Positions 42,883 through 51,503 of a stretch of DNA of 64,000 bases are shown here, piece after piece. Origin of the DNA: Pseudomonadota bacterium (GTDB lineage Bacteria; Pseudomonadota; Alphaproteobacteria; Sphingomonadales; Sphingomonadaceae); assembly GCA_023423655.1 (NCBI GenBank), contig JAFAFE010000006.1, forward strand, positions 558,001 to 622,000, in the 5' to 3' direction. Positions within the stretch are counted from its first letter, which is position 1. Every line of letters starts with the position of its first letter. The notes below the pieces were generated by a model. That model searched no databases and was not told the DNA's origin. It worked only from the letters and a program-made list of their open reading frames with translations. The position numbers were made by a program, and so were the translations under genes.

Positions 42883-43653
42883 TCATTGGACCGGCGCAGG
42901 GTCTGTAGCGGGAACGGGAGCTGCGGCCGGCGCGGGAACAGGCGCGGCGCAGGCCGGATCCTCGGCTTTGCGCAGCGGCGTGCGGCGCGCAGCGGTGATA
43001 GTGACCGGTTCGGCGAGCATCTGCCCCGTCATCGGGCCTTTGGCGGGATCGATGGGGAGGCCGTAAATCTGCCGGATAAGCGCCATCCCCTTGGCGATAT
43101 GGCCAAAGGCGGCATAGCCCAGATTATCGCCGGGTTTGGACGGGTCGGCGTCAAAAGCCTGAATATCGTTCATCATGATGAAGAAATCGCTAGTCGCACT
43201 GCCCGGCGCTCCGCGCGCCATTGAAATCGCACCTTGAACATTACGCAGGCCCGTTACGCTGGTCGGCTCATGCGCAATAGGCGGCAGATGCTTGCCCGCT
43301 ATGCGCTGCCCGCCTTGTACCACGCCTTCATTTTTCGCCGGAACACCGGTTTTCATCACCCGGTAAAAGGTCGCGCCATCCATCCGCTTCTGGTCGACAT
43401 AGGCCAAGAAGTTGCCCGCCGTAACAGGCGCGCGCTTCTCGTCGAGCGCAATCTCGACCGGCCCGAGCGAGGTCAGCATCGTGACCAAAACCTCTCCGCC
43501 GGGGAGCGGGCAGGACGGCGCAATCGCCGGTTCGCGGGTTTTGGTGGCCGCAGCCTTGGCGCGCGGCGCAGCTTTTTTCTGGGCCGTCGCGGGCGTCGCC
43601 GACAAGGGGGCGAGCGCCAATGCTATGAGCGATGCAAATATGATTCTGGTCAT
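42883..43653 (-). CDS. Exported cyclophilin-type peptidylprolyl isomerase
   Basis: The protein has 256 residues. A signal peptide covers about residues 1-23 (IFASLIALALAPLSATPATA). A Lys/Ala-rich linker precedes the cyclophilin domain: GPVEIALDEKRAPVTAGNFL, FYRVMK, VVQGGQR, ISMARGAPGSATSDFFI and AFGHIAKGM. It would speed proline isomerisation in the periplasm. The C-terminal tail is Ala/Pro-rich. The gene lies upstream of bamD in the same direction. Confidence 0.92.
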   Translation of the reverse strand: MTRIIFASLIALALAPLSATPATAQKKAAPRAKAAATKTREPAIAPSCPLPGGEVLVTMLTSLGPVEIALDEKRAPVTAGNFLAYVDQKRMDGATFYRVMKTGVPAKNEGVVQGGQRIAGKHLPPIAHEPTSVTGLRNVQGAISMARGAPGSATSDFFIMMNDIQAFDADPSKPGDNLGYAAFGHIAKGMALIRQIYGLPIDPAKGPMTGQMLAEPVTITAARRTPLRKAEDPACAAPVPAPAAAPVPATDPAPVQ

Positions 43654-43956
43654 GCGCCCCATCTTATCGCGCAAATGGGTGATGAAAAGAGGGGAGAAAT
43701 CGAAGCGCGTGTTGGTGGCTTTGCGTGCGGGCCGTAGGCCGGTCGCCAGCGTCGTGCCTGCCCAATGCCTGCGGATTAGATCGTGTCAGGCCCTATGCCC
43801 CCACGCATAGACGAGTGAGCGGCCCGTGCGCGAGTCACAACTTACCCATATGGGCGCAGCCCTTTCCGTCCTCCGCACGTTTTCCCGCCAAAAAATCAAG
43901 CAGCCATAAATTTCTGCCCGATGCCCCCTTGACGTTCCACACCTTCAAGCGCAAAT

Positions 43957-43976
43957 GCAACTCATTCTTAATATCA
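43957..43976. promoter_or_regulatory. Candidate Fur box
   Basis: Two overlapping near-matches to the Fur 7-1-7 pattern: TGCAACTCATTCTTA (43957-43971, 9 of 14 positions) and TCATTCTTAATATCA (43962-43976, 10 of 14). A possible -10 (TTAATA, 43968-43973) overlaps it on the plus strand. The scoring was done by eye. Binding is inferred. Confidence 0.4.
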
Positions 43977-43984
43977 ATAAGGGA

Positions 43985-44131
43985 CGACACCCCGCTCTAA
44001 GCCGATTTACCAGACCCGAGCGCACGCGGTTTCAGGGGGCGACATCCCTGCCCTTGTCACATTTTAACGCGTGCATAACTGGGGGCGGACCCAAGCTTTC
44101 AGCTTGAAAAACCGGTCCGCCCCTCCTTTTT
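43985..44131 (+). ncRNA. Candidate structured small RNA beside the TonB receptor gene
   Basis: The 480-base stretch 43654-44132 has no gene recognisable by family. Its right half has: the candidate Fur box, a 7-base stem GCACGCG (44022-44028) with CGCGTGC (44068-44074), an inner stem CAGGG (44033-44037) with CCCTG (44046-44050), and a strong terminator hairpin whose T run lies on the plus side. This is the layout of an iron-controlled small RNA. The start near 43985 is a guess. A 50-codon frame (ATG 43955 to TGA 44107) runs through it, so a small protein is an alternative. Confidence 0.35.
44082..44131 (+). terminator. Rho-independent terminator, plus-strand orientation
   Basis: GGGGCGGACC (44082-44091) pairs with GGTCCGCCCC (44114-44123), with a small inner hairpin caagct/agcttg, and is followed by CTCCTTTTT on the plus strand. 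On the minus strand, where the receptor gene ends at 44133, there is no T run. So it is best suited to a plus-strand transcript, though it may also end the receptor mRNA. Confidence 0.7.
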
Positions 44132-44132
44132 C

Positions 44133-46556
44133 TTACCAGGTCACATTCACCCGGCCATAAAGATAGCGGCCATTAAAACCGAACGGCGAATAATAAGGGA
44201 AGGCCACCACGCCGCTGGAATTCAACCGCAAGGGCACCTTGTCGGGATAGGTGTCGAACAAATTATTCGCCCCCAGCGCTAAGCCGACATTGTCTGTCAC
44301 CTGATAACGGCCTTCCAGATCGAAAATCGTCTTACGTCCGGTGAAAATATCGTCGGCCGGATTGTTCGACGGCTGGGTCACATTGCCATAATGCGATGCG
44401 CGCGCGGTGAGGCCAAAGCCGCCGAGCGTCCAGTCCACCGTGCCGACAATCTTGGTGCGTGGCGTGCCTTCTTCGATGCTGGCGATGCGCTGGCGGGTGA
44501 ACAGGGTCGGGACCGGATTGAGATTAACCGCCGTCGATGTCGGCACTTCCTGCACCTTGATATCGTTAAAATTCGCCGCAGCGGTAAAGTCGAAAGTGCC
44601 GACGCTATCGGTGCGCAGCTTGTAGTTGGCGACCACATCAATGCCGCGCGTCTTGGTCTTGATGCCGTTCAGGAAGAAACGCGCCGCCGACACGCCATAG
44701 GGCGCTAGAATGTCGCGCACCTGTTGGCTGAAGCCTGCCGCGATATTTTCCGACAAGCCAAGCTGGTCACGCAGCTTGATCTGGTAGGCATCGACCGTGA
44801 GGCTGAAACCGCCCGTGCGGATGACCGTGCCGACCGACAGGTTGGTCGATTTTTCCGGCTCCAGCGGCAAGCCGCCAAGCGCCACCGCAATCGCGCTGAC
44901 CGACGGGAAGGTGCCGGTTTCGACAATGTCCGGCGCAACGAACACCGATGCGGTCGAGGTGAAATATTGCTGCTGGAGCGAGGGCGCACGGAAGCCGGTC
45001 GAGGCCGTCCCGCGTAGCGCAAGCCAGGGCGCAATATCATAGCGCGCCGAAATCTTGCCGGTCGCAATCGCGCCAAAATCCGAATAATGTTCGCCGCGCA
45101 CCGCCGCACCGATGGTGAAGCTGTCGGCTAGCCGCGCTTCGAGATCGAGATAGGCCGCGACATTCTGGCGGTTCTTTTCAATCGCATTGGACGGGCGGAA
45201 GCCGGGGAAGCCTTGCGCGCCGCTGCCCAGCGAAGCATTGCCGCCCAGCGGGCCACGGTCATGCGATGCGTCCTCGCCCGCAATAATTTTATAGCCTTCC
45301 TGACGGAATTCCCAGCCCAGCGCGACGTTGAGATTGCCGTCGCCCAGCGGATATTGCTTGGTGAAATCCACGCCCCCTACCCATTGGTCATAGACAAGCC
45401 CGCCATCGTCAAATTCGGTCGGCGAATTGGCGCCATAGGTGGAGTTAATTGAATTGGTCGTACGGAAATCGAGCGCATTGCGGCCATAAGCAAGCGTGAA
45501 ATCAATGTCCCAGCCATCGGTTTCGCCGCGCAAGCCCGCTGCAATATTATAATTATTGGACTTCACATTGATGAGCGGCAGGAAGCCGTCGGGGTAGATG
45601 CTAAGCACATTATTCGCATTGCCCGGCACGCGCGGGAAAGCGGCGCTGACGCTCTTGCGATGCTGATAGCCCCCAAAGCTGTAAAATTCGATATTATCGC
45701 CAAGCGGGAGCGCGGCATTATAATAGCCGGTATATTGCTTGACGTCCGGATCGCCGAAGCGCGAACGCAAGACGGCGGGGCTGGCAGGCAAGGTGCGCGG
45801 GTCGATGTCGCCGCGGCTGGTGGGGTTGCGGTCCACATATTCGCCGCTCAGCGTGAGGAAGCCGTCTGCGCCGAGCTTGAAGCCCTGCCATGCGGCGACC
45901 TGAAACGCCTCACCGTCGCGTTCCTTGCGCGACGAGCGGGCGGCCTCGACATCGGTTACATATTGGCCATAGCTGGCGGTCACGCCGCCACCGCTGCTCG
46001 CTTGCTTGAGGCGCAGATTGATGACGCCCGCAATCGCATCCGACCCATATTGCGCCGATGCGCCGTCGCGCAGCACTTCGACCCGGTCGAGCGCCACGGT
46101 CGGGATGGTGTTGAGATCGACCGCCGCAGCGCCGCGCCCGACCGACCCGTTAATGTTGAGGAGCGCCGAAGGATGGGTGCGCGTGCCGTTAATCAGCACC
46201 AGCGTCTGGTCCGGCGACAGGCCGCGCAAAGTGGCGGGACGGATCGAGTCCGTCCCGTCCACCGCCGAGGAGCGCGGGAAAACAACCGATGGCGCGACAC
46301 TGGAGAGCGAGGCGGCAAGTTCGCTCGTGCCTTGGCGCTTCAGCGAATCTGCCGACAACACATCGACGGGGGCTGCGGAATCCAACTTGGTCCGCCCCGC
46401 AGCGCGGGTGCCGGTGACGATGATCTCATTGCCATTATCATCAACGCTCGCGGCGGCGGCAGGTTCGGATTGCGCACTGTCTTGCGCAAAAGCCTGCGCC
46501 GGCACAAGCGCGAGCAAGGCTGCGGACAGCAGCAAATGGGTGCGGAAAACGGTCAT
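44133..46556 (-). CDS. TonB-dependent outer-membrane receptor
   Basis: The protein has 807 residues. A signal peptide covers about residues 1-24 (LLLSAALLALVPAQAFAQ). The plug domain has the conserved NEIIVTGTRA, TLRGLSPDQTLVLINGTR and VEVLRDGASAQYGSDAIAGVINL segments. The beta-barrel ends in a C-terminal aromatic (GRVNVTW). It imports an unidentified ligand using TonB energy. There are no catabolic or siderophore genes beside it. A hairpin lies in its leader (46582-46606). Confidence 0.95.
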   Translation of the reverse strand: MTVFRTHLLLSAALLALVPAQAFAQDSAQSEPAAAASVDDNGNEIIVTGTRAAGRTKLDSAAPVDVLSADSLKRQGTSELAASLSSVAPSVVFPRSSAVDGTDSIRPATLRGLSPDQTLVLINGTRTHPSALLNINGSVGRGAAAVDLNTIPTVALDRVEVLRDGASAQYGSDAIAGVINLRLKQASSGGGVTASYGQYVTDVEAARSSRKERDGEAFQVAAWQGFKLGADGFLTLSGEYVDRNPTSRGDIDPRTLPASPAVLRSRFGDPDVKQYTGYYNAALPLGDNIEFYSFGGYQHRKSVSAAFPRVPGNANNVLSIYPDGFLPLINVKSNNYNIAAGLRGETDGWDIDFTLAYGRNALDFRTTNSINSTYGANSPTEFDDGGLVYDQWVGGVDFTKQYPLGDGNLNVALGWEFRQEGYKIIAGEDASHDRGPLGGNASLGSGAQGFPGFRPSNAIEKNRQNVAAYLDLEARLADSFTIGAAVRGEHYSDFGAIATGKISARYDIAPWLALRGTASTGFRAPSLQQQYFTSTASVFVAPDIVETGTFPSVSAIAVALGGLPLEPEKSTNLSVGTVIRTGGFSLTVDAYQIKLRDQLGLSENIAAGFSQQVRDILAPYGVSAARFFLNGIKTKTRGIDVVANYKLRTDSVGTFDFTAAANFNDIKVQEVPTSTAVNLNPVPTLFTRQRIASIEEGTPRTKIVGTVDWTLGGFGLTARASHYGNVTQPSNNPADDIFTGRKTIFDLEGRYQVTDNVGLALGANNLFDTYPDKVPLRLNSSGVVAFPYYSPFGFNGRYLYGRVNVTW

Positions 46557-46581
46557 ATTTTTATCCTTCTTAATCCCTGGG

Positions 46582-46606
46582 GCAGCCCGGACAAAAAGCG
46601 GGCTGC
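46582..46606. promoter_or_regulatory. Hairpin in the receptor gene leader
   Basis: GCAGCCCG and CGGGCTGC form a perfect 8-base stem with a 9-base loop, about 26 bases before the receptor ATG on the minus strand. Seen from the plus strand it is followed by TTTT, so it could also be a weak terminator. A separate small palindrome, CTATC-aatgc-GATAG, lies just upstream at about 46615-46629. Confidence 0.4.
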
Positions 46607-46720
46607 TTTTATTTCTATCAATGCGATAGATAATCAGGCCTGTGCTGCGATGCAGCGAAGAATATCTTGTCCGGACCTTATCAAAACTGCGCCCAGTGTA
46701 ACGCGCGGGATTCAGGCAAT

Positions 46721-46754
46721 AAAAAGGCCCCGCTTGAGAAAGCGGAGCCTTTTT
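46721..46754. terminator. Rho-independent terminator after pnp
   Basis: On the minus strand, GGCTCCGCTT and AAGCGGGGCC form a stem with a four-base loop and one mismatch, then TTTTTA follows. A-rich bases on the other side allow action in both directions. It begins about 20 bases after the pnp stop. Confidence 0.85.
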
Positions 46755-46774
46755 ACGCTTTTAGGAGGACCGGA

Positions 46775-49093
46775 TTAGTCCTTCAGAAAGTCCGGCACAT
46801 GGCCCTGATCTTCGGGACCATGATCGTCCGAGCGTTCGCGGCGTCCTTCACCTCGGGGGCCACGATCACCGCGGTCGCCACCACGGCCACCGCGTCCACG
46901 GTCGCCGCCACGGCCACCGTCACGGCGCGGGCCACGGTCACCGCGCGGACCACGATCTTCGCGGGGCTCCTTGGGCGGACGGGTATCTTCCAGCTCTTCA
47001 CCGGTTTCCTGATCAACAACGCGCATCGACAGGCGGACCTTGCCACGGTTGTCGATTTCGAGAACCTTGACCTTCACTTCCTGACCTTCAGCAACAACAT
47101 CGGTCGGCTTTTCAACGCGCTCATTCTTCATTTCGCTGACGTGGACGAGACCGTCCTTGCCGCCCATGAAGTTTACGAATGCGCCGAAATCGACAATGTT
47201 GACGACCTTGCCGTTATAGATTTTGCCGACTTCCGGTTCTTCGACAATGCCGAGGATCCAGTTTTTGGCAGCTTCAATCTGGTCAAGATCGCTCGACGAG
47301 ATTTTGATCACGCCTTCATCGTCAATATCGACCTTCGCGCCGGTGGTGGCGACGATCTCGCGGATCACCTTGCCGCCCGTGCCGATCACGTCACGGATTT
47401 TTTCCTTGGGGATCGACATGGTTTCGATGCGCGGTGCGTGCGCCGACAATTCGCTGCGGGTTTCATTGAGCGCCTTCGCCATTTCACCGAGGATATGCGC
47501 GCGGCCTTCCTTGGCTTGGGTCAGAGCGGCTTCAAAGATTTCCTTGGTGATGCCGGCAATCTTGATGTCCATCTGCATCGTGGTGATGCCTTCGGAGGTG
47601 CCAGCGACCTTGAAATCCATATCGCCAAGATGGTCTTCATCGCCCAGAATGTCGGACAGGATTGCATAATCCTTGCCTTCGAGGATGAGGCCCATGGCGA
47701 TGCCAGAAACCGGACGCTTCACCGGAACGCCTGCGTCCATCATGGCGAGCGAACCGCCGCACACCGACGCCATCGACGACGAACCGTTGGATTCGGTAAT
47801 GTCGCTGGTCAGGCGGATGGTGTAAGGAAATTCTTCCTTCGACGGCAAAACCGGGTGCAAAGCACGCCAAGCAAGCTTGCCATGACCGACTTCGCGGCGG
47901 CCCGGCGCACCGAAGCGGCCAACTTCACCGACCGAATAGGGCGGGAAGTTATAGTGCAGCATGAAATTCTGGTAGCTAAGGCCATTGAGGCCGTCGATCA
48001 TCTGCTCTGCATCCTTGGTGCCAAGGGTACAGGTGGCGATGGTTTGCGTTTCACCACGGGTGAACAGCGCCGAACCATGCGCGCGCGGCAGGAAATGGGT
48101 TTCGGCCACGATCGGACGGATTTGCGTGGTCGTGCGGCCATCAATGCGGGTGCCATCCTTAAGGATAGCGCCGCGCACGATTTCAGCTTCCAGCTTCTTG
48201 GTGAGCTTGAGGCCCGCCATTACGGCCTGCGGATCGAGTTCGTCCGCCGCAAACATGTCCTTCGCCTTGGCGCGCGCTTCGTTGAGCGCGTTCGAACGCG
48301 CCGACTTGTCAGTGAGCTTATAGGCCGCCGCAATATCGGCACCGATGAGCTTCTTGATCTTGTCCTTAAGCGCGGCATTATCGTCCGACGCCGCCATTTC
48401 CCAAGGATCCTTGGCAGCCTGTTCAGCAAGCGCGATGATCGCCTTGACGACTTCACGGCAAGCGTCGTGCGCGAACAGCACGGCGCCGAGCATGATTTCT
48501 TCCGAAAGCTCGTTGGCTTCCGATTCCACCATCATCACCGCATCATAAGTGGCGGCAACCACGAGGTCGAGATCGCCTTCCGCAACCTGCTCGTCGGTCG
48601 GATTGAGGATATATTCCCCGTCAATATAGCCGACACGCGCGGCGCCAATCGGGCCCATGAACGGAACGCCCGAAATGGTGAGCGCAGCCGATGCGGCTAT
48701 CATCGCCAAAATGTCGGGTTCATTTTCGCCGTCATAGCTCAGCACCTGAGCAATGGCGTTGATTTCATTGTAGAAACCTTCGGGGAACAGCGGGCGGATC
48801 GGACGGTCGATCAGACGGGAAACCAAGGTTTCCTTTTCGGTCGCGCCGCGTTCGCGCTTGAAGAAGCCGCCCGGAATACGACCGGCAGCCGAATATTTTT
48901 CCTGATAATGGACGGTGAGCGGGAAGAAATCCTGTCCGTCCTTGACCGATTTGGCTGCGGTTACCGCGCACAAAACGACCGTTTCGCCGAGGCTGGCCAG
49001 CACGGCCCCGTCGGCTTGGCGGGCAACCTTGCCCGTTTCGAGAGTCAGCGTCTGGCCGCCCCACTCGATGGATACTTTTTTCACATCAAACAT
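46775..49093 (-). CDS. pnp: Polyribonucleotide nucleotidyltransferase (PNPase)
   Basis: The 772-residue phosphorolytic exoribonuclease degrades RNA from the 3' end. Two RNase PH domains (GQTLTLETGKVARQADGAVL and later DGRTTTQIRPI, GSALFTRGETQTI), a KH domain (KIRDVIGTGGKVIREI) and an S1 domain (GKVVNIVDFGAFVNF) are present in order. The last 60 or so residues are an Arg/Gly/Asp-rich tail (GGRGGDRGRGG) typical of alphaproteobacteria. It follows rpsO. Confidence 0.97.
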   Translation of the reverse strand: MFDVKKVSIEWGGQTLTLETGKVARQADGAVLASLGETVVLCAVTAAKSVKDGQDFFPLTVHYQEKYSAAGRIPGGFFKRERGATEKETLVSRLIDRPIRPLFPEGFYNEINAIAQVLSYDGENEPDILAMIAASAALTISGVPFMGPIGAARVGYIDGEYILNPTDEQVAEGDLDLVVAATYDAVMMVESEANELSEEIMLGAVLFAHDACREVVKAIIALAEQAAKDPWEMAASDDNAALKDKIKKLIGADIAAAYKLTDKSARSNALNEARAKAKDMFAADELDPQAVMAGLKLTKKLEAEIVRGAILKDGTRIDGRTTTQIRPIVAETHFLPRAHGSALFTRGETQTIATCTLGTKDAEQMIDGLNGLSYQNFMLHYNFPPYSVGEVGRFGAPGRREVGHGKLAWRALHPVLPSKEEFPYTIRLTSDITESNGSSSMASVCGGSLAMMDAGVPVKRPVSGIAMGLILEGKDYAILSDILGDEDHLGDMDFKVAGTSEGITTMQMDIKIAGITKEIFEAALTQAKEGRAHILGEMAKALNETRSELSAHAPRIETMSIPKEKIRDVIGTGGKVIREIVATTGAKVDIDDEGVIKISSSDLDQIEAAKNWILGIVEEPEVGKIYNGKVVNIVDFGAFVNFMGGKDGLVHVSEMKNERVEKPTDVVAEGQEVKVKVLEIDNRGKVRLSMRVVDQETGEELEDTRPPKEPREDRGPRGDRGPRRDGGRGGDRGRGGRGGDRGDRGPRGEGRRERSDDHGPEDQGHVPDFLKD

Positions 49094-49282
49094 AATATTT
49101 CCTTATGACCCGCCCGCCCTATTGCGCAGCGGGGCCTCATATTGCCGGAACAAACCGCTTCCGGTTGCGGTCGGGGCCTGTGCCCCTTGGTAAACACCGC
49201 AGTCTTTGTGCCTGTTAAGGGCGTCTATCCGGATAGTCCCCGGATGGACGATGCCTTGATAGGCAGCTCTGCGGTTATAATG

Positions 49283-49311
49283 CAGAAAACGGCCCCAACC
49301 GTGGAGCCGTT
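49283..49311 (-). terminator. Hairpin after rpsO
   Basis: On the minus strand AACGGC and GCCGTT form a six-base stem with a 12-base loop followed by TTCTG, 15 bases past the rpsO stop. The remaining 230-base rpsO-pnp gap may hold the RNase III/PNPase leader control seen in other bacteria, but I see no clear long stem. Confidence 0.5.
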
Positions 49312-49325
49312 CCCTGAAATGCGTC

Positions 49326-49595
49326 TTATTTGCGAAGACCCAGCTTGCCGATGAGCGTGGTATAACGCCCGGCATCTTTTTTCTTGAGATAGTCGAGCAG
49401 CGAACGGCGCTTGTTGACCATCATCAACAGACCACGGCGGCTGTGATTATCCTTATGGTTGTTCTTGAAATGGTCGGTGAGGTTGGTGATGCGCTCGGTG
49501 AGGATCGCAACCTGCACTTCCGGCGAACCGGTGTCGCCTTCTGCACGGCCATATTCTTTGGACAGCGCTTCTTTGCGCTCCGTCGTAATTGTCAT
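49326..49595 (-). CDS. rpsO: 30S ribosomal protein S15
   Basis: The 89-residue protein binds 16S rRNA and helps assemble the platform of the small subunit. The start is MTITTERKEALSKEYGRAEG, and the conserved core is GSPEVQVAILTERI, HFKNNHKDNHSRRGLL and RRSLLDYLKKKD. It lies between truB and pnp in the usual order. Confidence 0.98.
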   Translation of the reverse strand: MTITTERKEALSKEYGRAEGDTGSPEVQVAILTERITNLTDHFKNNHKDNHSRRGLLMMVNKRRSLLDYLKKKDAGRYTTLIGKLGLRK

Positions 49596-49616
49596 AATCT
49601 TTGTTCCTCGAACATC

Positions 49617-50705
49617 CTAAAGGTTAAAGCCCCTGATGACGCGGACGTTCCCGTCCTCGACATTCACCAGTGCGACCGGGCCATGTTCGTCCCAGGCACA
49701 ATGAAGTCCTTCATCAGCGGCAATCCCGTCCAAGACCCGACCCTGACGGATCAGCCTTGCCAGATCGGGGGTGAGAACAAGAGCCGGGATGTCGTCCAGC
49801 CCTGCCTCCAGCGGCAAGCATATGTCTTCAAGCGTGCGGGCTTTAGCGTGATTTTCCAGAATGTCCAGTGAAATCGCCTTATCCAAGGCAAACGGCCCCG
49901 CCTTGGTGCGGCGCAACATGGTGACATGCCCGACCGTGCCGAGGGCGTGGGCAATGTCGCGCGCGAGGGAGCGGATATAGGTGCCTTTCGAGACATGGGC
50001 GGTGAGGGTGATGCTGGTAAGCCCCTCCCGCTTGCGGGAGGGGTTTGGGGTGGGTCTGTCCGTTAAGGAATGGCGCTCCAATTCACCCCCACCCCCGACC
50101 CCTCCCGCAAGCGGGATGGGAGATTGGGGTCGTGCCCATTCTTCCACTTCGTCATTCCCGCGAAAGCGGGAATCCATCTCCGGCACCCTATGTTCAACCG
50201 AACGGTCGGGAGATGGGCCCCCGCTTTCGCGGGGGTGACGAACTGTTAGAGAATATACCTCCACTTCCCGCGCTTTCATCTCCACCACTTCCCCCGCCCG
50301 CGCGCGGTCATAGGCGCGTTTGCCGTCTATCTTGATCGCGGAATAAGCGGGCGGGATTTGCGCAATCGGGCCGGTGAAGCGCGGCAGTATCGCTTCAACT
50401 TCCGCCAAAGTCGGGCGCACATCGCTGGTTGCGACCACCGCCCCTTCGGCATCCAGCCCGTCGGTTTCGGTGCCGAATTGAACCGTGAAATCATAGATTT
50501 TGCTGGCATCGAGCATCCGCCCCGCAAGCTTGGTCGCCTCGCCCAATGCAATCGGCAGCACGCCCGTCGCGAGCGGGTCGAGCGTGCCGCCATGCCCGAC
50601 CTTGACCTTGGGATAGCCGCCCTCGCGCAACGCCCGCTTGACTGCGCTCACCCCTTGGGTCGAGCCCAGCCCCAAAGGCTTGTCGATGATGATCCAGCCG
50701 TGCAT
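49617..50705 (-). CDS. truB: tRNA pseudouridine(55) synthase with two repeat-derived segments
   Basis: The enzyme makes pseudouridine 55 in tRNAs. Catalytic Asp43 is in GGTLDPLATGVLP. GTETDGLDAEG, PPAYSAIKIDGKRAYD and VSKGTYIRSLARD follow. It has 362 residues against about 300 in the family. The excess lies between VEVYSLTV and TLTAHVSKG: residues about 156-186 are the translated family B repeat (HPRESGGPS...MDSRFRGNDE), and 196-229 the family A repeat (PIPLAGGVGGGG...RKREGL). The start at 50705 is 21 bases after the upstream protease stop. Confidence 0.96.
   Translation of the reverse strand: MHGWIIIDKPLGLGSTQGVSAVKRALREGGYPKVKVGHGGTLDPLATGVLPIALGEATKLAGRMLDASKIYDFTVQFGTETDGLDAEGAVVATSDVRPTLAEVEAILPRFTGPIAQIPPAYSAIKIDGKRAYDRARAGEVVEMKAREVEVYSLTVRHPRESGGPSPDRSVEHRVPEMDSRFRGNDEVEEWARPQSPIPLAGGVGGGGELERHSLTDRPTPNPSRKREGLTSITLTAHVSKGTYIRSLARDIAHALGTVGHVTMLRRTKAGPFALDKAISLDILENHAKARTLEDICLPLEAGLDDIPALVLTPDLARLIRQGRVLDGIAADEGLHCAWDEHGPVALVNVEDGNVRVIRGFNL
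50022..50120 (-). repeat. Family A repeat inside truB, 99 bases
   Basis: Ends cccctcccgc/gcgggagggg (50022-50043) and cccctcccgc/gcgggatggg (50099-50120), the second with one change. The spacing is the same 99 bases as in the second ligA copy, and the frame is kept. Confidence 0.9.
50151..50239 (-). repeat. Family B repeat inside truB
   Basis: Inverted ends gtcattcccgcgaaagcggg and cccgctttcgcgggggtgac flank about 45 bases. Translated, it gives the RESGG...FRGNDE pattern. It sits 30 bases from the family A copy. Confidence 0.85.
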
Positions 50706-50725
50706 CGCTACCCTGTCCCCGCGCC

Positions 50726-51418
50726 TTATCCCGCAATCGCGGCGATAATCTGCCCCATAACGCCCATAATCCATTCGACCGGCGGCAGGATGACCGCGCT
50801 CACCACATTGACGCCGGTTACGCGCGGCACAAGGAGGATGAGCAAAAGCAGAAACAGGAAGCCGAACCTGTCGAGCGCCTTATAGGGTTCGGCGAGCGCG
50901 GGCGGCAGGAAACCGGCCAGCACTTTGGAGCCATCAAATGGCGGCAAGGGCAGCATATTGAACACCGCGAGAAACACATTGATGATGATGAAATTGCGCA
51001 AATTATCGAACAGGAATTGGGTCACCGGTGTCGGCGCGCTGCCTTGAACCGCGAGCAGGAACAGCCCCGTCACTAACGATGCGATAATGCCGAGCGCGAT
51101 ATTGCTGGCAGGCCCGGCGGCGGCAACCTTGACCATATCCCAGCGCGGATTGCGCAAGCGTTGCTCGATCACCGGCACCGGCTTTGCCCAGCCGAAAATC
51201 GGCGCGCCGATAACCGCAAGGAAGGTCGGCAAAGCCACCGTGCCAATCGGGTCGATATGCTTGACCGGATTGAGCGTCAACCGCCCAAGGCGCGCCGCGG
51301 TCGGATCACCATAATGGCGCGCGACATAGCCATGCGCGACTTCATGGAACACAATCGCAAAGGCAAGCGGCACCAGCCATGTCGCAATTGTGTAAACCGT
51401 CTCCGCCAGATTATCCAA
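50726..51418 (-). CDS. Site-2 protease-like (M50) zinc metalloprotease
   Basis: The protein has 230 residues. The zinc site is HEVAH at residues 25-29 in FHEVAHGYVARHYGD. A second conserved segment, NMLPLPPFDGSKV, carries the third ligand Asp. Five or so transmembrane segments surround them. It would cut membrane-embedded substrates; none is evident. It is immediately upstream of truB. Confidence 0.9.
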   Translation of the reverse strand: MDNLAETVYTIATWLVPLAFAIVFHEVAHGYVARHYGDPTAARLGRLTLNPVKHIDPIGTVALPTFLAVIGAPIFGWAKPVPVIEQRLRNPRWDMVKVAAAGPASNIALGIIASLVTGLFLLAVQGSAPTPVTQFLFDNLRNFIIINVFLAVFNMLPLPPFDGSKVLAGFLPPALAEPYKALDRFGFLFLLLLILLVPRVTGVNVVSAVILPPVEWIMGVMGQIIAAIAG

Positions 51419-51503
51419 ACCCCGTCCTTCGCGCTTATATCAACCGCGCCGCCATTGCGGGAGCATGAGGGGTTTGTCAATTTTAGCGCGGCGTTTCGGC
51501 CTG

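Noticed and set aside
46667..49108. 813-codon open frame opposite pnp on the plus strand
   Set aside because: It is the mirror of a fully recognised PNPase gene. High-GC codon use leaves the antisense frame open, and the translation matches no family.
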